From: a virus
Length of the DNA stretch: 64,000 bases
IMG/VR virus record: IMGVR_UViG_3300035698_023197
Span: 1 to 64,000 of that record
Reading direction: 5' to 3' (one strand)
The translations under genes were made by a program, and so were the position numbers. The notes beneath the pieces are model-generated. The model saw nothing but the letters and a program-made list of their open reading frames with translations. It searched no databases and was not told where the DNA came from. Of this stretch, positions 49,004 to 57,161 are shown in pieces. Every line of letters begins with the position of its first letter. Within the stretch, counting starts at the first letter, position 1.

Positions 49004-49355
49004 TCAACATTTTCGCAAAGTGTTCCACGGACTCGTCATACGGCATATCCACGGCTTTTGCCCAGTCTGGACCGCGCCGAGACAACTCTGCCCGAGTGTT
49101 TGCAATCTCTGCCGAACGGTCGATGGCGAGATCGTCATTGTCAAACCGGAAACCGTCTGCAAGGCTCATTAGTTGTTCCAAGTTGTAGACAACCGTGCCG
49201 TCATCCCCGTACAGTGTAGGACCCATACCATCCTCCTCTGTGAAAAAAGCCTGTATGAAAGTACCACCACCTCTGGAACCGTTGCGCCGAGCGAGGGGTG
49301 CCCCTTGCCAGTCTGGGTTGTCAAAAAACTCAGTGCTTTCATTTACGTTTTTCAT
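48993..49355 (-). CDS. Unknown protein, 120 aa
   Basis: Soluble, mixed composition, with an Arg/Gly-rich stretch (ARRNGSRGGGTF) and a helical C-terminus. Its ATG is preceded by CTATAGGAG, a good Shine-Dalgarno. It overlaps the next gene by 11 bases and is divergent from the exonuclease, only 26 bases away. Function unknown. Confidence 0.6.
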   Translation of the reverse strand: MKNVNESTEFFDNPDWQGAPLARRNGSRGGGTFIQAFFTEEDGMGPTLYGDDGTVVYNLEQLMSLADGFRFDNDDLAIDRSAEIANTRAELSRRGPDWAKAVDMPYDESVEHFAKMLNAD

Positions 49356-49381
49356 CTCCTATAGCTACTTTCTTTAGAAGG

Positions 49382-50011
49382 ATGAGCATCAAGATTGCCT
49401 ACATAGACACCGAAACTAGTGGCACTGACCCCAACATCCATGGTATCACGCAGATCAGCGGAGAAATCGTCGTAGACGGAGTGATCAAGGAGGATTTCGA
49501 CCTGCGACCACATCTCTTTCACGGTGACAAGGTGGAGCAAGAGGCTATGGATGTGACGGGTATGACGGAAGTTGCTATCAGGCAAAGGCCGATGACTCCT
49601 GTTGACGCGCATGACGCGATGGTGGAAGTCTTGAAACGGCACGTCAATCCATTCGACAAGAAAGACAAGTTCGTCTTTGTGGCATACAACGCGAAGTTCG
49701 ATTGGGATTTTTTGCAATCGTTCTTCACGAAATGCGAAGACGAGTATTTTGGATCGTGGTTCTGGTGGCCCCCAGTATGCGTCGCTGTGCTTACCATGAA
49801 CAAACTGTTTCCATGGCAACGAGCAGGTCTAACAGATATGAAGTTGGCGACGCTGGCAGATGCTTTGGGGCTCGAGGTCGACCCGGAGAAGCTTCACGAG
49901 GCCGGATACGACCGGTACTTGACCCGTCTCTTGCACGAGTTGGTTGGCCACAAGGTGCCTAAAGCGATCTTAGACGTGGTCGAGCCAGCAGCGGGAACAA
50001 AACTGCTCTGA
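49382..50011 (+). CDS. DnaQ-like 3'-5' exonuclease
   Basis: 209 aa from ATG 49382. Exo I is IAYIDTETSG (DxE), exo II is AYNAKFDWDFL (N-x3-D), and exo III is HEAGYDRYL, matching the HxxxxD of the DnaQ/DEDDh type. This is the fold of epsilon-type proofreading and RNase T-like exonucleases. It is read alone on the plus strand and could act in replication proofreading, repair or nucleotide recycling. Its 3' end overlaps the convergent 143-aa gene by 42 bases. An upstream in-frame start was rejected because it lies in the divergent gene's coding region. Confidence 0.85.
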   Translation: MSIKIAYIDTETSGTDPNIHGITQISGEIVVDGVIKEDFDLRPHLFHGDKVEQEAMDVTGMTEVAIRQRPMTPVDAHDAMVEVLKRHVNPFDKKDKFVFVAYNAKFDWDFLQSFFTKCEDEYFGSWFWWPPVCVAVLTMNKLFPWQRAGLTDMKLATLADALGLEVDPEKLHEAGYDRYLTRLLHELVGHKVPKAILDVVEPAAGTKLL

Positions 50012-50401
50012 CCCCGCGTGAGATACGACTTCTCCGGTCAACGTGCAGTCGTCGCACCGTCCGAGAGGTTGATCGGGGTTGACTCCAGCCCACCAGTCGT
50101 TGATGCGGTCCGGGGCACGCCTCATGATCTCCCTTTCGGCAGCTTCGGTGTCGGGTCCCCGGTTGGTGGTCGGCGTGACCTCCACAGGATTACCCTCTTT
50201 GTCGGTGGCCTTCAGCAGGGAAAGGGAAATCCAGCCGCGAGCTTCGCCGTGTTCGCTATCCTGGGCGTATCCTTCAGCACGGCCTTTGAACACCATCGTG
50301 ATCTTATAGAGCGTACCAGACTTCGTCGACCGAGCGTATCCGTACGGGAAAAGTTCGGAGACCGGAGATTCGACCAGCAAGAGGAAATGGTTAAGATTCA
50401 T
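49970..50401 (-). CDS. Small zinc-finger-containing protein, 143 aa
   Basis: N-terminal beta-rich half (TLYKITMVFKGRAEG) and a C-terminal zinc-knuckle pattern CDDC...CSRCW with 17 residues between pairs. No family was recognised. It is part of a series of small genes on the minus strand and converges on the exonuclease gene. Confidence 0.6.
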   Translation of the reverse strand: MNLNHFLLLVESPVSELFPYGYARSTKSGTLYKITMVFKGRAEGYAQDSEHGEARGWISLSLLKATDKEGNPVEVTPTTNRGPDTEAAEREIMRRAPDRINDWWAGVNPDQPLGRCDDCTLTGEVVSHAGSEQFCSRCWLDHV

Positions 50402-50416
50402 TCTTCGATACGTAGG

Positions 50417-50668
50417 CTACTGGTTCATGCAGCACTTTTTGAACTTCTTGCCCGACTTGCATGGGCAGGGACTGTTCCGGCCAGCTTCTGACTTCGATGA
50501 TCCGCTCATCAATGCGTTTTGGATGTAGATACCATCCGGGGAGAGCCAGTTCTTCAGGAACCTGTTTGGTTTCCGGATCTTGGACAGTGGCCTTTCGGCG
50601 CTAAACCAGACCAACAACTCCCCGAGTTCCGGGTCTTCGACTTCAAACGGTATCGGTGCGTCGGGCAT
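50417..50668 (-). CDS. SEC-C motif protein, small
   Basis: 83 aa from ATG 50668; a TTG start at 50701 is possible. It ends in the SEC-C zinc-binding motif (GRNSPCPCKSGKKFKKCC), as at the C-terminus of bacterial SecA and of assorted small proteins. The N-terminal part is a Glu/Pro-rich strand-helix with Trp. SEC-C motifs bind zinc and mediate contacts with other proteins or the ribosome. In a phage the target is unknown. Confidence 0.75.
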   Translation of the reverse strand: MPDAPIPFEVEDPELGELLVWFSAERPLSKIRKPNRFLKNWLSPDGIYIQNALMSGSSKSEAGRNSPCPCKSGKKFKKCCMNQ

Positions 50669-50750
50669 TTCGTGGGTGGGGTAGGTCGATGTTGTCGTCA
50701 AGGTGTGGAGTGCTCACGATGGTGAACCGTACTGCGGGGGTGACGGAATC

Positions 50751-51179
50751 TCATACTCTGGTAAGGTGCTTCGGAATCGATGCCATAAGAGCATCAAATT
50801 GAGCGTGCTCGGTACGGATTCGGTCAACTTCGGGGAAGTCAGCGGGAAAGTTGTCCGGGTTGGACCATGTATTCACCCATTTCTTCTCTGGGGAGACTTT
50901 GATTTCTTCTTGCCCGTCGTAGCAGTAAGAGGGTTTGCCCAAAGTCTTGGCCATCCAGATGCAAAAAGTATGCGCTGGATCGTAGCTCCCATAATCGCAG
51001 CCAGCGTAGGTACCATCAACGTCGTTACAATCTGTATAAGACAACTCTTCCATGCGCGGATTGACACTATATTGCCACGGATCACCCGGAGTAACGGGGT
51101 CCTTTTCCAAGGCCTCCAAGAATCGAGCCACCACCGGGCGCTCGCTCGTTGTCAGGCGGACGTAGACGCTATACCCCAC
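50751..51179 (-). CDS. Unknown protein, 142 aa
   Basis: GTG start at 51179 with AAAGGG upstream, overlapping the stop of the 81-aa gene; longer readings run through that gene in another frame. Composition is soluble with an Asp/Tyr-rich loop (DCNDVDGTYAGCDYGSYD) and a Trp-rich centre. No family was recognised. It is probably co-translated with the leaderless 81-aa gene. Confidence 0.6.
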   Translation of the reverse strand: MGYSVYVRLTTSERPVVARFLEALEKDPVTPGDPWQYSVNPRMEELSYTDCNDVDGTYAGCDYGSYDPAHTFCIWMAKTLGKPSYCYDGQEEIKVSPEKKWVNTWSNPDNFPADFPEVDRIRTEHAQFDALMASIPKHLTRV

Positions 51180-51414
51180 AACATGCCCTTTCGTGCGAGT
51201 CTTCAATTTCACGGGCAATCTCAAACGCGGCTTGAGACTCTTCGGATGCCGGGGCGATCCTTCCGATGACGTTTTGCGGGGCTCTCTTGAGGGGTCTGTT
51301 GGAGGCCTTGGCCTCAAATTCGGCGGCGAATGCCGCGTCGTCCATCAGGTCGCTCGTGTCTTGGTGGGTCGGGAAAGCTTCCCGCATGTCTTGTTTGGTT
51401 GCTGCTGCTATCAT
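51169..51414 (-). CDS. Small acidic protein, 81 aa (leaderless)
   Basis: Begins MIAAATKQDMREAFP; helical, acidic, with a Cys-Cys near the C-terminus (RACCGV). The ATG is 6 bases from the -10 box of a consensus promoter, so the transcript is predicted leaderless. It heads a short unit with the 142-aa gene. The early-type promoter suggests a host-interaction or accessory role; nothing more can be said. Confidence 0.65.
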   Translation of the reverse strand: MIAAATKQDMREAFPTHQDTSDLMDDAAFAAEFEAKASNRPLKRAPQNVIGRIAPASEESQAAFEIAREIEDSHERACCGV

Positions 51415-51420
51415 AATAAT

Positions 51421-51449
51421 AGTATAACACAGACTTGAGGGTTTGTCAA
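51421..51449 (-). promoter_or_regulatory. Consensus sigma70 promoter for the 81-aa gene
   Basis: Minus strand: TTGACA (51444-51449), 17-base spacer ending CTGTGT, TATACT (51421-51426). Six bases to the ATG at 51414. Confidence 0.9.
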
Positions 51450-51455
51450 GTCCTC

Positions 51456-54212
51456 TTATGACAACAATTTGAAAAACGACTCGACAGTTGTCATAGGCTT
51501 GATAGGCTTGAAAACATGTTTCTTACCGAGCGCACTATCAGGGATCTCATCCACGCTGGCGACAACCGGGCCACCAAGAAATTTGGCGGCGTAATCTGCC
51601 CACACAGCTTGTTGGCGGCTGTTACCCTCGTTGGCAAGCTCTTCTTTGGCAAAAGCTTCTATACCTGAGGGTAATCTTTTGGTAAGATTCGGAAGGATGT
51701 CAACGAGGCGGTCGTCTAGCTCGTCATCCGAAAACATGAAAGCATCTCGCTCCTCTTCTGTGAACGTCTTGCACAAAGCATTCTTGAAAGCCGCGAAAAT
51801 GGAGCGCATTCTGGTTATTCTATCGCGTATCTCCGGTACCTTGCCACAATCATCAGCAGTGGGACCCTCATTTCTTAAGACTATGAGCATTCTCTTGGCC
51901 ACATCCTCGATCTCTTCACGTCCTGACTCATCGGCTTCAAGGTATGCACGCATGAAGGGGATTGTCGCCCCGAATCCAACTATTTTTGCAGAACCTGTGG
52001 CCTTTTCCAGTATACCTCGCACTGCGGCGGCGGCTTGCCACGCGGTCATTCTAGATGGACTATCCACATCCTCACTATCTTCGTCAGACACTTCGTCTTC
52101 ATCTTCGTAGGAAAACTCGTTCAGCCCCTTCATCACCTGTGCAGCCCAATCTTCAGGGACGTCTTCGTATACGTTTTCATATACAACAAACAAGCGATCC
52201 AAGGGAACACGGACTCCTGTGAAATCGGGATCAGTCGATGCATTTACGTACTTGTAATCGTCTCGAATCAGGTACATGGCGACGAGAGACTCCTCATTTT
52301 GTACCGGAATCAGTCCCTCAGAAGCAGCTTTGTGCATATCTGAGGATACTATAGCGTCCTCCTCGTAGTAAGCTAGATACTTTTCCGCTAACGCTCGCGC
52401 CATCGGAAAATTGGCAAACTTCGCCATACCACGCAATAAGGGCTCAGAGTAACTTGGTAAATCAGCTGCAGTAATCCCGGGAAGGTGACTACCGCCTTGC
52501 AGCCGTATATCTGGTTCGCCGTTCTTGAAAAGGACGCTGATACCAACCGTGGCTTTCGCGCCTTTTCTTTTGTTGGCTGGATCGCCTTTGTATACCAACA
52601 CGTAATCCGCCACGTGCACCCCTTGCATGCCGCAATATTCTGAACTCCGAGAGAATAATCCTGCACTGCGGGCTTTTTTGTGCTGAGATTTCGCGATTTT
52701 CGACCACGCATTGTGTCGGGGATTAATAGTCCAGCGGTCGCCATTATACTTGTGCTGGATCTCTTCAGCGTAATCATACTCTGGCGAGGGGGACTCGTCG
52801 TCGCCCCCGTGCCATGGGGCCGGAATACTTTTAAGAAAGTCCATGTCGACCTCCAGTTGTGCGGGATCTAATTCGGGCTTGAAAGCGGACATCTCATAAA
52901 CTCGCCATTCGTTGTCTTGCCATAGTATGGTTGGAGATGTATTTGAACTACCCAGCTGACTGAATCTAGTTGCGATTTTAGTTGTTTGGTGATAGTCTTT
53001 ACTTACTGCAAATTCGGCGTCCTTTGCGGCCATCAGAGCAACCTGGTTTTTCTCCCAATCATCAGTGTCGAAGATAATTTGGGCCAGGGCAGCAGACGCT
53101 GGTTTATATTCTCCGAGCGCCTCACGCGTGTGGCTGTTCAGTATCTTGTCAGATTTTCCTTTACCACCTTTACCCCATTTGTCAATAGTCTCGTCGCGAA
53201 CGGCTACAGCTTCCATTTCGGGCCAAAATTTGATAATACCAGCGGCCTGTGCTTGTCTCGCCCATTCCATCGCGTACGACCCACCACCCACCAAAATTCG
53301 GTGACCGACTTGGGGTGGTAAGTTTTCTTTTTTCGCTAGGCAATACTTGACAGCCTCCTCGTTGTCTGTCATCCACCATTCTTTATCGATGCGGTTGAAC
53401 ATCACCTTCGGACTTCTATATACCGTTGCGAAGTATTTGTCGCGCTTCGGTGAAGTGAACATCGCCTTCGTGTTTTCTAGTTTTCTCGGTAGTTTCTCTT
53501 TCAAGATGATCGACCGATCAATGGCAATAGCAAAGTGTCGGTATGCAACAGCAGGGTCCATCACTGACGATAACGCAGTCAAAAGCACGTTTCTCGGAGT
53601 GCCCCCAATGGGTGTATCTGAGGGGTTGCGGATTTCGATGCGGCCATTGTCAATGTGCGCCAAAGCTACTCTTTCACCGCCTTGCATGAACATGTACAAT
53701 GGTCCACCTGAAAGATAGCCACGAGAATAGTGGGGGTCCTTCACACACCAGTTAGTGCCCTTGCAAGCTGCCGTCGCCGCTTGCGTCGTTGTGATTTCGA
53801 AGATCTGTTGGTCGTCAGTGGACAGGATCTTTTTGATGCCCGATGACGTAAGGTCTTTTTCGATTTCCTTCCTGGACCGAAAATCAGCAGCAAGAGTCTC
53901 CACAGCACGCCACAACGCAGGGAAAGTCTTGAATGCGGCGATGCTACGCTCGATATTAGCGTCACCCGTAACAAGTCGCTGGTAATCGGTGAGTGTTTCC
54001 TTCGACTTCGGCCCATCCTCTGGGAGTCGCAGGTGGCCTTTCTTGACCTGACCGACAAGCCACTGCGCGTACGCACCGTTGGGGGTCGGATCTGTCTGAT
54101 CTATGACGTCGATAACCTTCTCGACAGTCCAATCGAGTTGCTTCGCCAGCACTTCGGCTTTTTTCTGGGAGATGCCCTCCGAGAGCATTCCTGTGAATGT
54201 GTCTGTATCCAT
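51456..54212 (-). CDS. Large unknown protein, 918 aa
   Basis: Multi-domain soluble protein. Near residues 148-205 it has a TAACKGTNWCVKDPHY stretch, a GGPLYMFM strand and then EIRNPSDTPIG, resembling the T-x-W-C/plus-strand/D-x-x-D pattern seen in several phage proteins of unknown function. A helical N-terminus and an acidic helix near residue 700 (DEDEVSDEDSEDVDS) flank it. No known catalytic motif was recognised. Its ATG overlaps the TAA of the next-upstream 280-aa gene (TAATG). The large size is unusual for an accessory gene; it may be a virion-internal or defence-related protein. Confidence 0.6.
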   Translation of the reverse strand: MDTDTFTGMLSEGISQKKAEVLAKQLDWTVEKVIDVIDQTDPTPNGAYAQWLVGQVKKGHLRLPEDGPKSKETLTDYQRLVTGDANIERSIAAFKTFPALWRAVETLAADFRSRKEIEKDLTSSGIKKILSTDDQQIFEITTTQAATAACKGTNWCVKDPHYSRGYLSGGPLYMFMQGGERVALAHIDNGRIEIRNPSDTPIGGTPRNVLLTALSSVMDPAVAYRHFAIAIDRSIILKEKLPRKLENTKAMFTSPKRDKYFATVYRSPKVMFNRIDKEWWMTDNEEAVKYCLAKKENLPPQVGHRILVGGGSYAMEWARQAQAAGIIKFWPEMEAVAVRDETIDKWGKGGKGKSDKILNSHTREALGEYKPASAALAQIIFDTDDWEKNQVALMAAKDAEFAVSKDYHQTTKIATRFSQLGSSNTSPTILWQDNEWRVYEMSAFKPELDPAQLEVDMDFLKSIPAPWHGGDDESPSPEYDYAEEIQHKYNGDRWTINPRHNAWSKIAKSQHKKARSAGLFSRSSEYCGMQGVHVADYVLVYKGDPANKRKGAKATVGISVLFKNGEPDIRLQGGSHLPGITAADLPSYSEPLLRGMAKFANFPMARALAEKYLAYYEEDAIVSSDMHKAASEGLIPVQNEESLVAMYLIRDDYKYVNASTDPDFTGVRVPLDRLFVVYENVYEDVPEDWAAQVMKGLNEFSYEDEDEVSDEDSEDVDSPSRMTAWQAAAAVRGILEKATGSAKIVGFGATIPFMRAYLEADESGREEIEDVAKRMLIVLRNEGPTADDCGKVPEIRDRITRMRSIFAAFKNALCKTFTEEERDAFMFSDDELDDRLVDILPNLTKRLPSGIEAFAKEELANEGNSRQQAVWADYAAKFLGGPVVASVDEIPDSALGKKHVFKPIKPMTTVESFFKLLS

Positions 54213-55054
54213 TAGTTCAGTGTTGAGTCAAAGAGTGCAACCGCACTTGCAGCGCGGATCATTGGGATGAAGGTTTCGTCGTAGCTCGGAAGCTCGTTGG
54301 TACTGGCCTTGATGATGCGGGCCACCTGGGGTGAGACCACTGGCAAGAAGTCTGCGGCGGACTTCATCGCGGCACGGCGGTCGAGGTCGGATTTGGTGAC
54401 TTCCATCTTCTCAAGCTTTTCTCCGAGTGTTGCCGAATTGTGCTCAAGGTCGTAAAACTTGTCGATGGCACCGAGTAATGGAACGAGATTACCTGCGTCG
54501 AGCTTCCTCTGTAGTTCCCTCGCGGCGTAGCATATGGTAGACCATGGTTGGCCCCCAAATCGTTGCCCCAATGACTCTCCGGCTTCGTCGGCGTATCCTG
54601 TGGTCTGCCACATCGGGTCTTCGAAGAGGTCGCCGAGTTCTTCCCAACTCGTAAGTTCCTCAGCAGCGTCCCCGCGAGCCCGAACACCATCAGCGCTCCA
54701 ATCGTGGGCATTTTGGAGCAAAACTTGCCCGAGTTTCATCCGGGACTGAGATTGTTTGAACCACTTCCACGCTTCCACGTCAGGAATGACAAAGTGTTCG
54801 ACTGAGTGGGTTGCCTCCGCGATCCCAGCATCCCACGTATCACTGAGAAGCCCAGCCGCCACTTCCTTGGCTGATTCTTCTAGCATCCAGTCGATGCGCT
54901 GGGACCGTCCATGGGAGGAGATCTGGTCGATTCGATAACCGTAGGTCTCCCGACCAGAACCAAGGTCCCACCACAGCGCGTACAGCGCGTAAAAGTCCAT
55001 CATGGCCGTTGCCCCGTCGGCTGGAAGGGTGTAGGTAGCTTCTCTTAAGTCCAT
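54212..55054 (-). CDS. Unknown protein, 280 aa
   Basis: Helical, Trp-rich N-terminus (MMDFYALYALWWDLGSGRE) and a long helical middle with HSVEHFVIPDVEAWKWF. The C-terminal Ala/Ile-rich helices look soluble. No family was recognised. It overlaps the large protein by one base and the sulfotransferase by 10 bases, so all three share a transcript. Confidence 0.6.
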   Translation of the reverse strand: MDLREATYTLPADGATAMMDFYALYALWWDLGSGRETYGYRIDQISSHGRSQRIDWMLEESAKEVAAGLLSDTWDAGIAEATHSVEHFVIPDVEAWKWFKQSQSRMKLGQVLLQNAHDWSADGVRARGDAAEELTSWEELGDLFEDPMWQTTGYADEAGESLGQRFGGQPWSTICYAARELQRKLDAGNLVPLLGAIDKFYDLEHNSATLGEKLEKMEVTKSDLDRRAAMKSAADFLPVVSPQVARIIKASTNELPSYDETFIPMIRAASAVALFDSTLN

Positions 55055-55881
55055 TTTGTATAATTAGCTGATGACTGGGGTGTACGCCAGAATTCCAGAC
55101 CTGGGTCGGACCACTTTTTGGCGAGGGCTGTTCCCAGTACGCTGCTTGCGTCGGTAGGGACACGTTCGACAACCCGCCGAATGGTGTGGAGGTCAACAGA
55201 ACCGTGGACGGAATCATCCTCATGGGTGTACTGCTCCACATTAGTCCAGTCCCAGTCGATTTTTTTCTCGATGTCTAGGAACTTGTAGACCTTCTTCATG
55301 GTGTTTGTTGGGAACTTCGTCAATGCATCGAAATCGACGAAGTGGAGCCTATTCCCATACCTCTTGTGCATGGCGTCTTTGAGCCTATTATATGCTAGAC
55401 CGAAAGGGCTTTCTAGTCGCATCCAGTCGTCGATACGACCTTCGATTGTCTGGCCCTTCATGTAGTCGCCGTTATGCTCTCCGATGGCGACTTGCCTACG
55501 GTGGATCTTCTCGAAACTAGAGAAGATCTGGGCGATACAACGAACGGGGACTAGGATTTTGGCCTGATGCCCCAGAGCGAACTCCAGCATTTCCAGCAAG
55601 GAAATCCACCCACGACCTTTGTCGATGATGATATGGCGGTCAGTGTCATGGTAGTCATGCAAGATTCCCCAAAGCACCCGCTGCAGGTTCTTGGGATCAG
55701 CCAGAGACTTGGCGGCTTTGTGTTCCGTCAGCTTTGCCCAGTGGTTCTTGACGCCAAACATGACGTCGTGACACCCACTGGTTGGCGTGGTGTGGATGTT
55801 GGGATCTTGCGCCAGCATGTTGGCCAGCAAAGTGGAGCCCGAACGCGGCAAGCCGCAGATGAAGTAGATTTGTTTTGGCAT
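55045..55881 (-). CDS. Sulfotransferase family protein
   Basis: 278 aa. The N-terminal PAPS-binding loop is GLPRSGST (residues 10-17) and the 3'-phosphate-binding strand is VPVRCIAQIFSSF (111-123), the two signature blocks of the sulfotransferase fold. Cys115 replaces the residue often found there. The rest of the chain is alpha/beta without a clear acceptor-site motif. It would transfer sulfate from PAPS to a sugar, lipid or protein, possibly a host surface glycan or a virion decoration; the acceptor is unknown. It is embedded in the accessory run between the 280-aa and 125-aa genes. Confidence 0.75.
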   Translation of the reverse strand: MPKQIYFICGLPRSGSTLLANMLAQDPNIHTTPTSGCHDVMFGVKNHWAKLTEHKAAKSLADPKNLQRVLWGILHDYHDTDRHIIIDKGRGWISLLEMLEFALGHQAKILVPVRCIAQIFSSFEKIHRRQVAIGEHNGDYMKGQTIEGRIDDWMRLESPFGLAYNRLKDAMHKRYGNRLHFVDFDALTKFPTNTMKKVYKFLDIEKKIDWDWTNVEQYTHEDDSVHGSVDLHTIRRVVERVPTDASSVLGTALAKKWSDPGLEFWRTPQSSANYTKWT

Positions 55882-56258
55882 TACCGTTTGAGTGCACGTT
55901 GGCGGCGGACTTCTCCGAGTGAGACGTTGCGGCGGGAGGCTTCAGCCTTCACCGTTTCGCTCTGGTGGGTGGAACTGAGAGGAGCGATGCGAGGTTGTGT
56001 CTCCGTCCATCCCGTGTGATATTTCTTGTAAGCAGGGCAGATTACTCCACGGTGGTCGAGGAGAGCGGGACAGCCGTTGCAAGCATTTTGGGCGGATGCA
56101 GCCATGACAGCGTTGAACGTCTCACCATGCGCTTCATACGCTTCGGAGAGTTCCTTCAGATTATCGGCCCGGGTTTGGATGCACCCGGCAGTGTGGAGTT
56201 CTTGGAAAGTGCCTCTGAGTTTTCCGTTTAAGTTAGGCTGTGGAGATGTGTCTTTCAT
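55881..56258 (-). CDS. Small Cys-containing protein, 125 aa
   Basis: Hydrophilic and helical, with a CNGC pair and later CPAY, which could bind zinc. The C-terminus is Arg-rich (EVRRQRALKR). It overlaps the sulfotransferase start by one base. No family was recognised; possibly a nucleic-acid-binding accessory. Confidence 0.6.
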   Translation of the reverse strand: MKDTSPQPNLNGKLRGTFQELHTAGCIQTRADNLKELSEAYEAHGETFNAVMAASAQNACNGCPALLDHRGVICPAYKKYHTGWTETQPRIAPLSSTHQSETVKAEASRRNVSLGEVRRQRALKR

Positions 56259-56467
56259 ATTTTTGTGTCAGTTGCGGTTGAAAACAACCATTTTCCTGTG
56301 TTACAAAATTCGATAAGCAAGGGATCGTTATTATCGACTTCGGTGGGGTTCATGGCGGGGCTGCAAACGCAACCATCCATTCTCGTGACGACGCCGTCAG
56401 ACACTCGGAGCTTTCCGAGCATCGTGCAGTTGACGCCATCCCATTTTACAATCTTTTCGTTTTCCAT
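56255..56467 (-). CDS. Small protein, 70 aa (leaderless)
   Basis: Begins MENEKIVKWDGVNCTMLG; small beta-rich fold with a CVC pair. The ATG is 5 bases from the -10 box of a consensus promoter, so a leaderless transcript is predicted. It overlaps the next gene by 4 bases (ATGA). Early accessory function inferred from the promoter only. Confidence 0.6.
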   Translation of the reverse strand: MENEKIVKWDGVNCTMLGKLRVSDGVVTRMDGCVCSPAMNPTEVDNNDPLLIEFCNTGKWLFSTATDTKI

Positions 56468-56472
56468 ACCCT

Positions 56473-56501
56473 ATTATAACACAGACTTGGGCACCTGTCA
56501 A
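56473..56501 (-). promoter_or_regulatory. Consensus sigma70 promoter for the 70-aa gene
   Basis: Minus strand: TTGACA (56496-56501), 17-base spacer ending CTGTGT, TATAAT (56473-56478). Five bases to the ATG at 56467. It lies just downstream of the terminator at 56512-56539. Confidence 0.9.
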
Positions 56502-56511
56502 GTATACAAAA

Positions 56512-56539
56512 AAGGGCGCACTCGCCCGAGTGCGCCCTT
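56512..56539 (-). terminator. Rho-independent terminator after the OMP-like gene
   Basis: Perfect 13-bp stem AAGGGCGCACTCG with a CC loop. On the minus strand it is followed by TTTTTTG. It separates the OMP-like gene from the promoter of the 70-aa gene. Confidence 0.85.
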
Positions 56540-56561
56540 CGTCTTTGTTGATTGACGGAAA

Positions 56562-57125
56562 CTAGAACGTCAATCGGACACCAGCACGGAAAGAGTGGGA
56601 GTCATTGTTGGCGTCCGTGTCGAGCCAAGTATAACGATAATCTGCGAAGAGACCGAGCAGGGATGTCATCCGCCAGTCAATACCAACACCAGCGTGCGGG
56701 CCGAAATCGTCGGTATTGAAGTCGTCAACGTCTGCGAAGGTACCACCGTAACCCGCGAAGGCGTACGGAGCGATTCTTGCGCTTTCAATGGGGTACCGGA
56801 GGATGACAAAGGCGGAAGCCGTGTAGACGTCGTCTCCGTCGCCTTCTTCGGTGTAGTATCCGCCATCAACCCCAACACCAAAGTTGTTCGTGAAAAACTT
56901 CGTGAAGCCGATTCCTCCGCCATACGCTGCCGGGGCTCCGCTCTTGGAACCGCGAAGGTAGCCAGCAAAGCCGTCGATTTGAAATTCTCCAGCGAGGAAA
57001 ACAGGGTCAGAGACGACACCGACGGGCTGCGTTACGTCAGCCCCAGTGATGGAAGAATCTCCTGCAGAAGCAGGGAGAACGGCGGCGAGAAGCAGCAAAG
57101 CTGCCAGGTGTAGTGGTGATTTCAT
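56562..57125 (-). CDS. Outer-membrane beta-barrel-like protein with signal peptide
   Basis: 187 aa from ATG 57125, which has TATAGGAG upstream. Signal peptide: MKSPLHLAALLLLAAVLPASAG, cleaved after ASA (about residue 21). The mature part is a series of amphipathic beta strands with aromatic girdles (FGVGVDGGYYTEE, RIAPYAFAGYGG, GLFADYRYTWLD) and ends in RAGVRLTF, the C-terminal Phe signature of BAM-inserted outer membrane proteins. It resembles OmpA-like or OmpW-like eight-stranded barrels. A phage-encoded barrel could mask receptors (superinfection exclusion) or alter host surface properties; that is inference. A strong terminator follows, so it is expressed as a defined unit. Confidence 0.8.
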   Translation of the reverse strand: MKSPLHLAALLLLAAVLPASAGDSSITGADVTQPVGVVSDPVFLAGEFQIDGFAGYLRGSKSGAPAAYGGGIGFTKFFTNNFGVGVDGGYYTEEGDGDDVYTASAFVILRYPIESARIAPYAFAGYGGTFADVDDFNTDDFGPHAGVGIDWRMTSLLGLFADYRYTWLDTDANNDSHSFRAGVRLTF

Positions 57126-57161
57126 AACTCCTATAGAAAGTTGCAAAATAGGTGAGGAAAT

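Noticed and set aside
57126-57140. CTATAG motifs before ATG at 48575, 49355 and 57125 as T7-like phage promoters
   Set aside because: Only the short CTATAGGAG is shared, and it is explained by a Shine-Dalgarno; no longer common promoter and no single-subunit RNA polymerase gene was seen.
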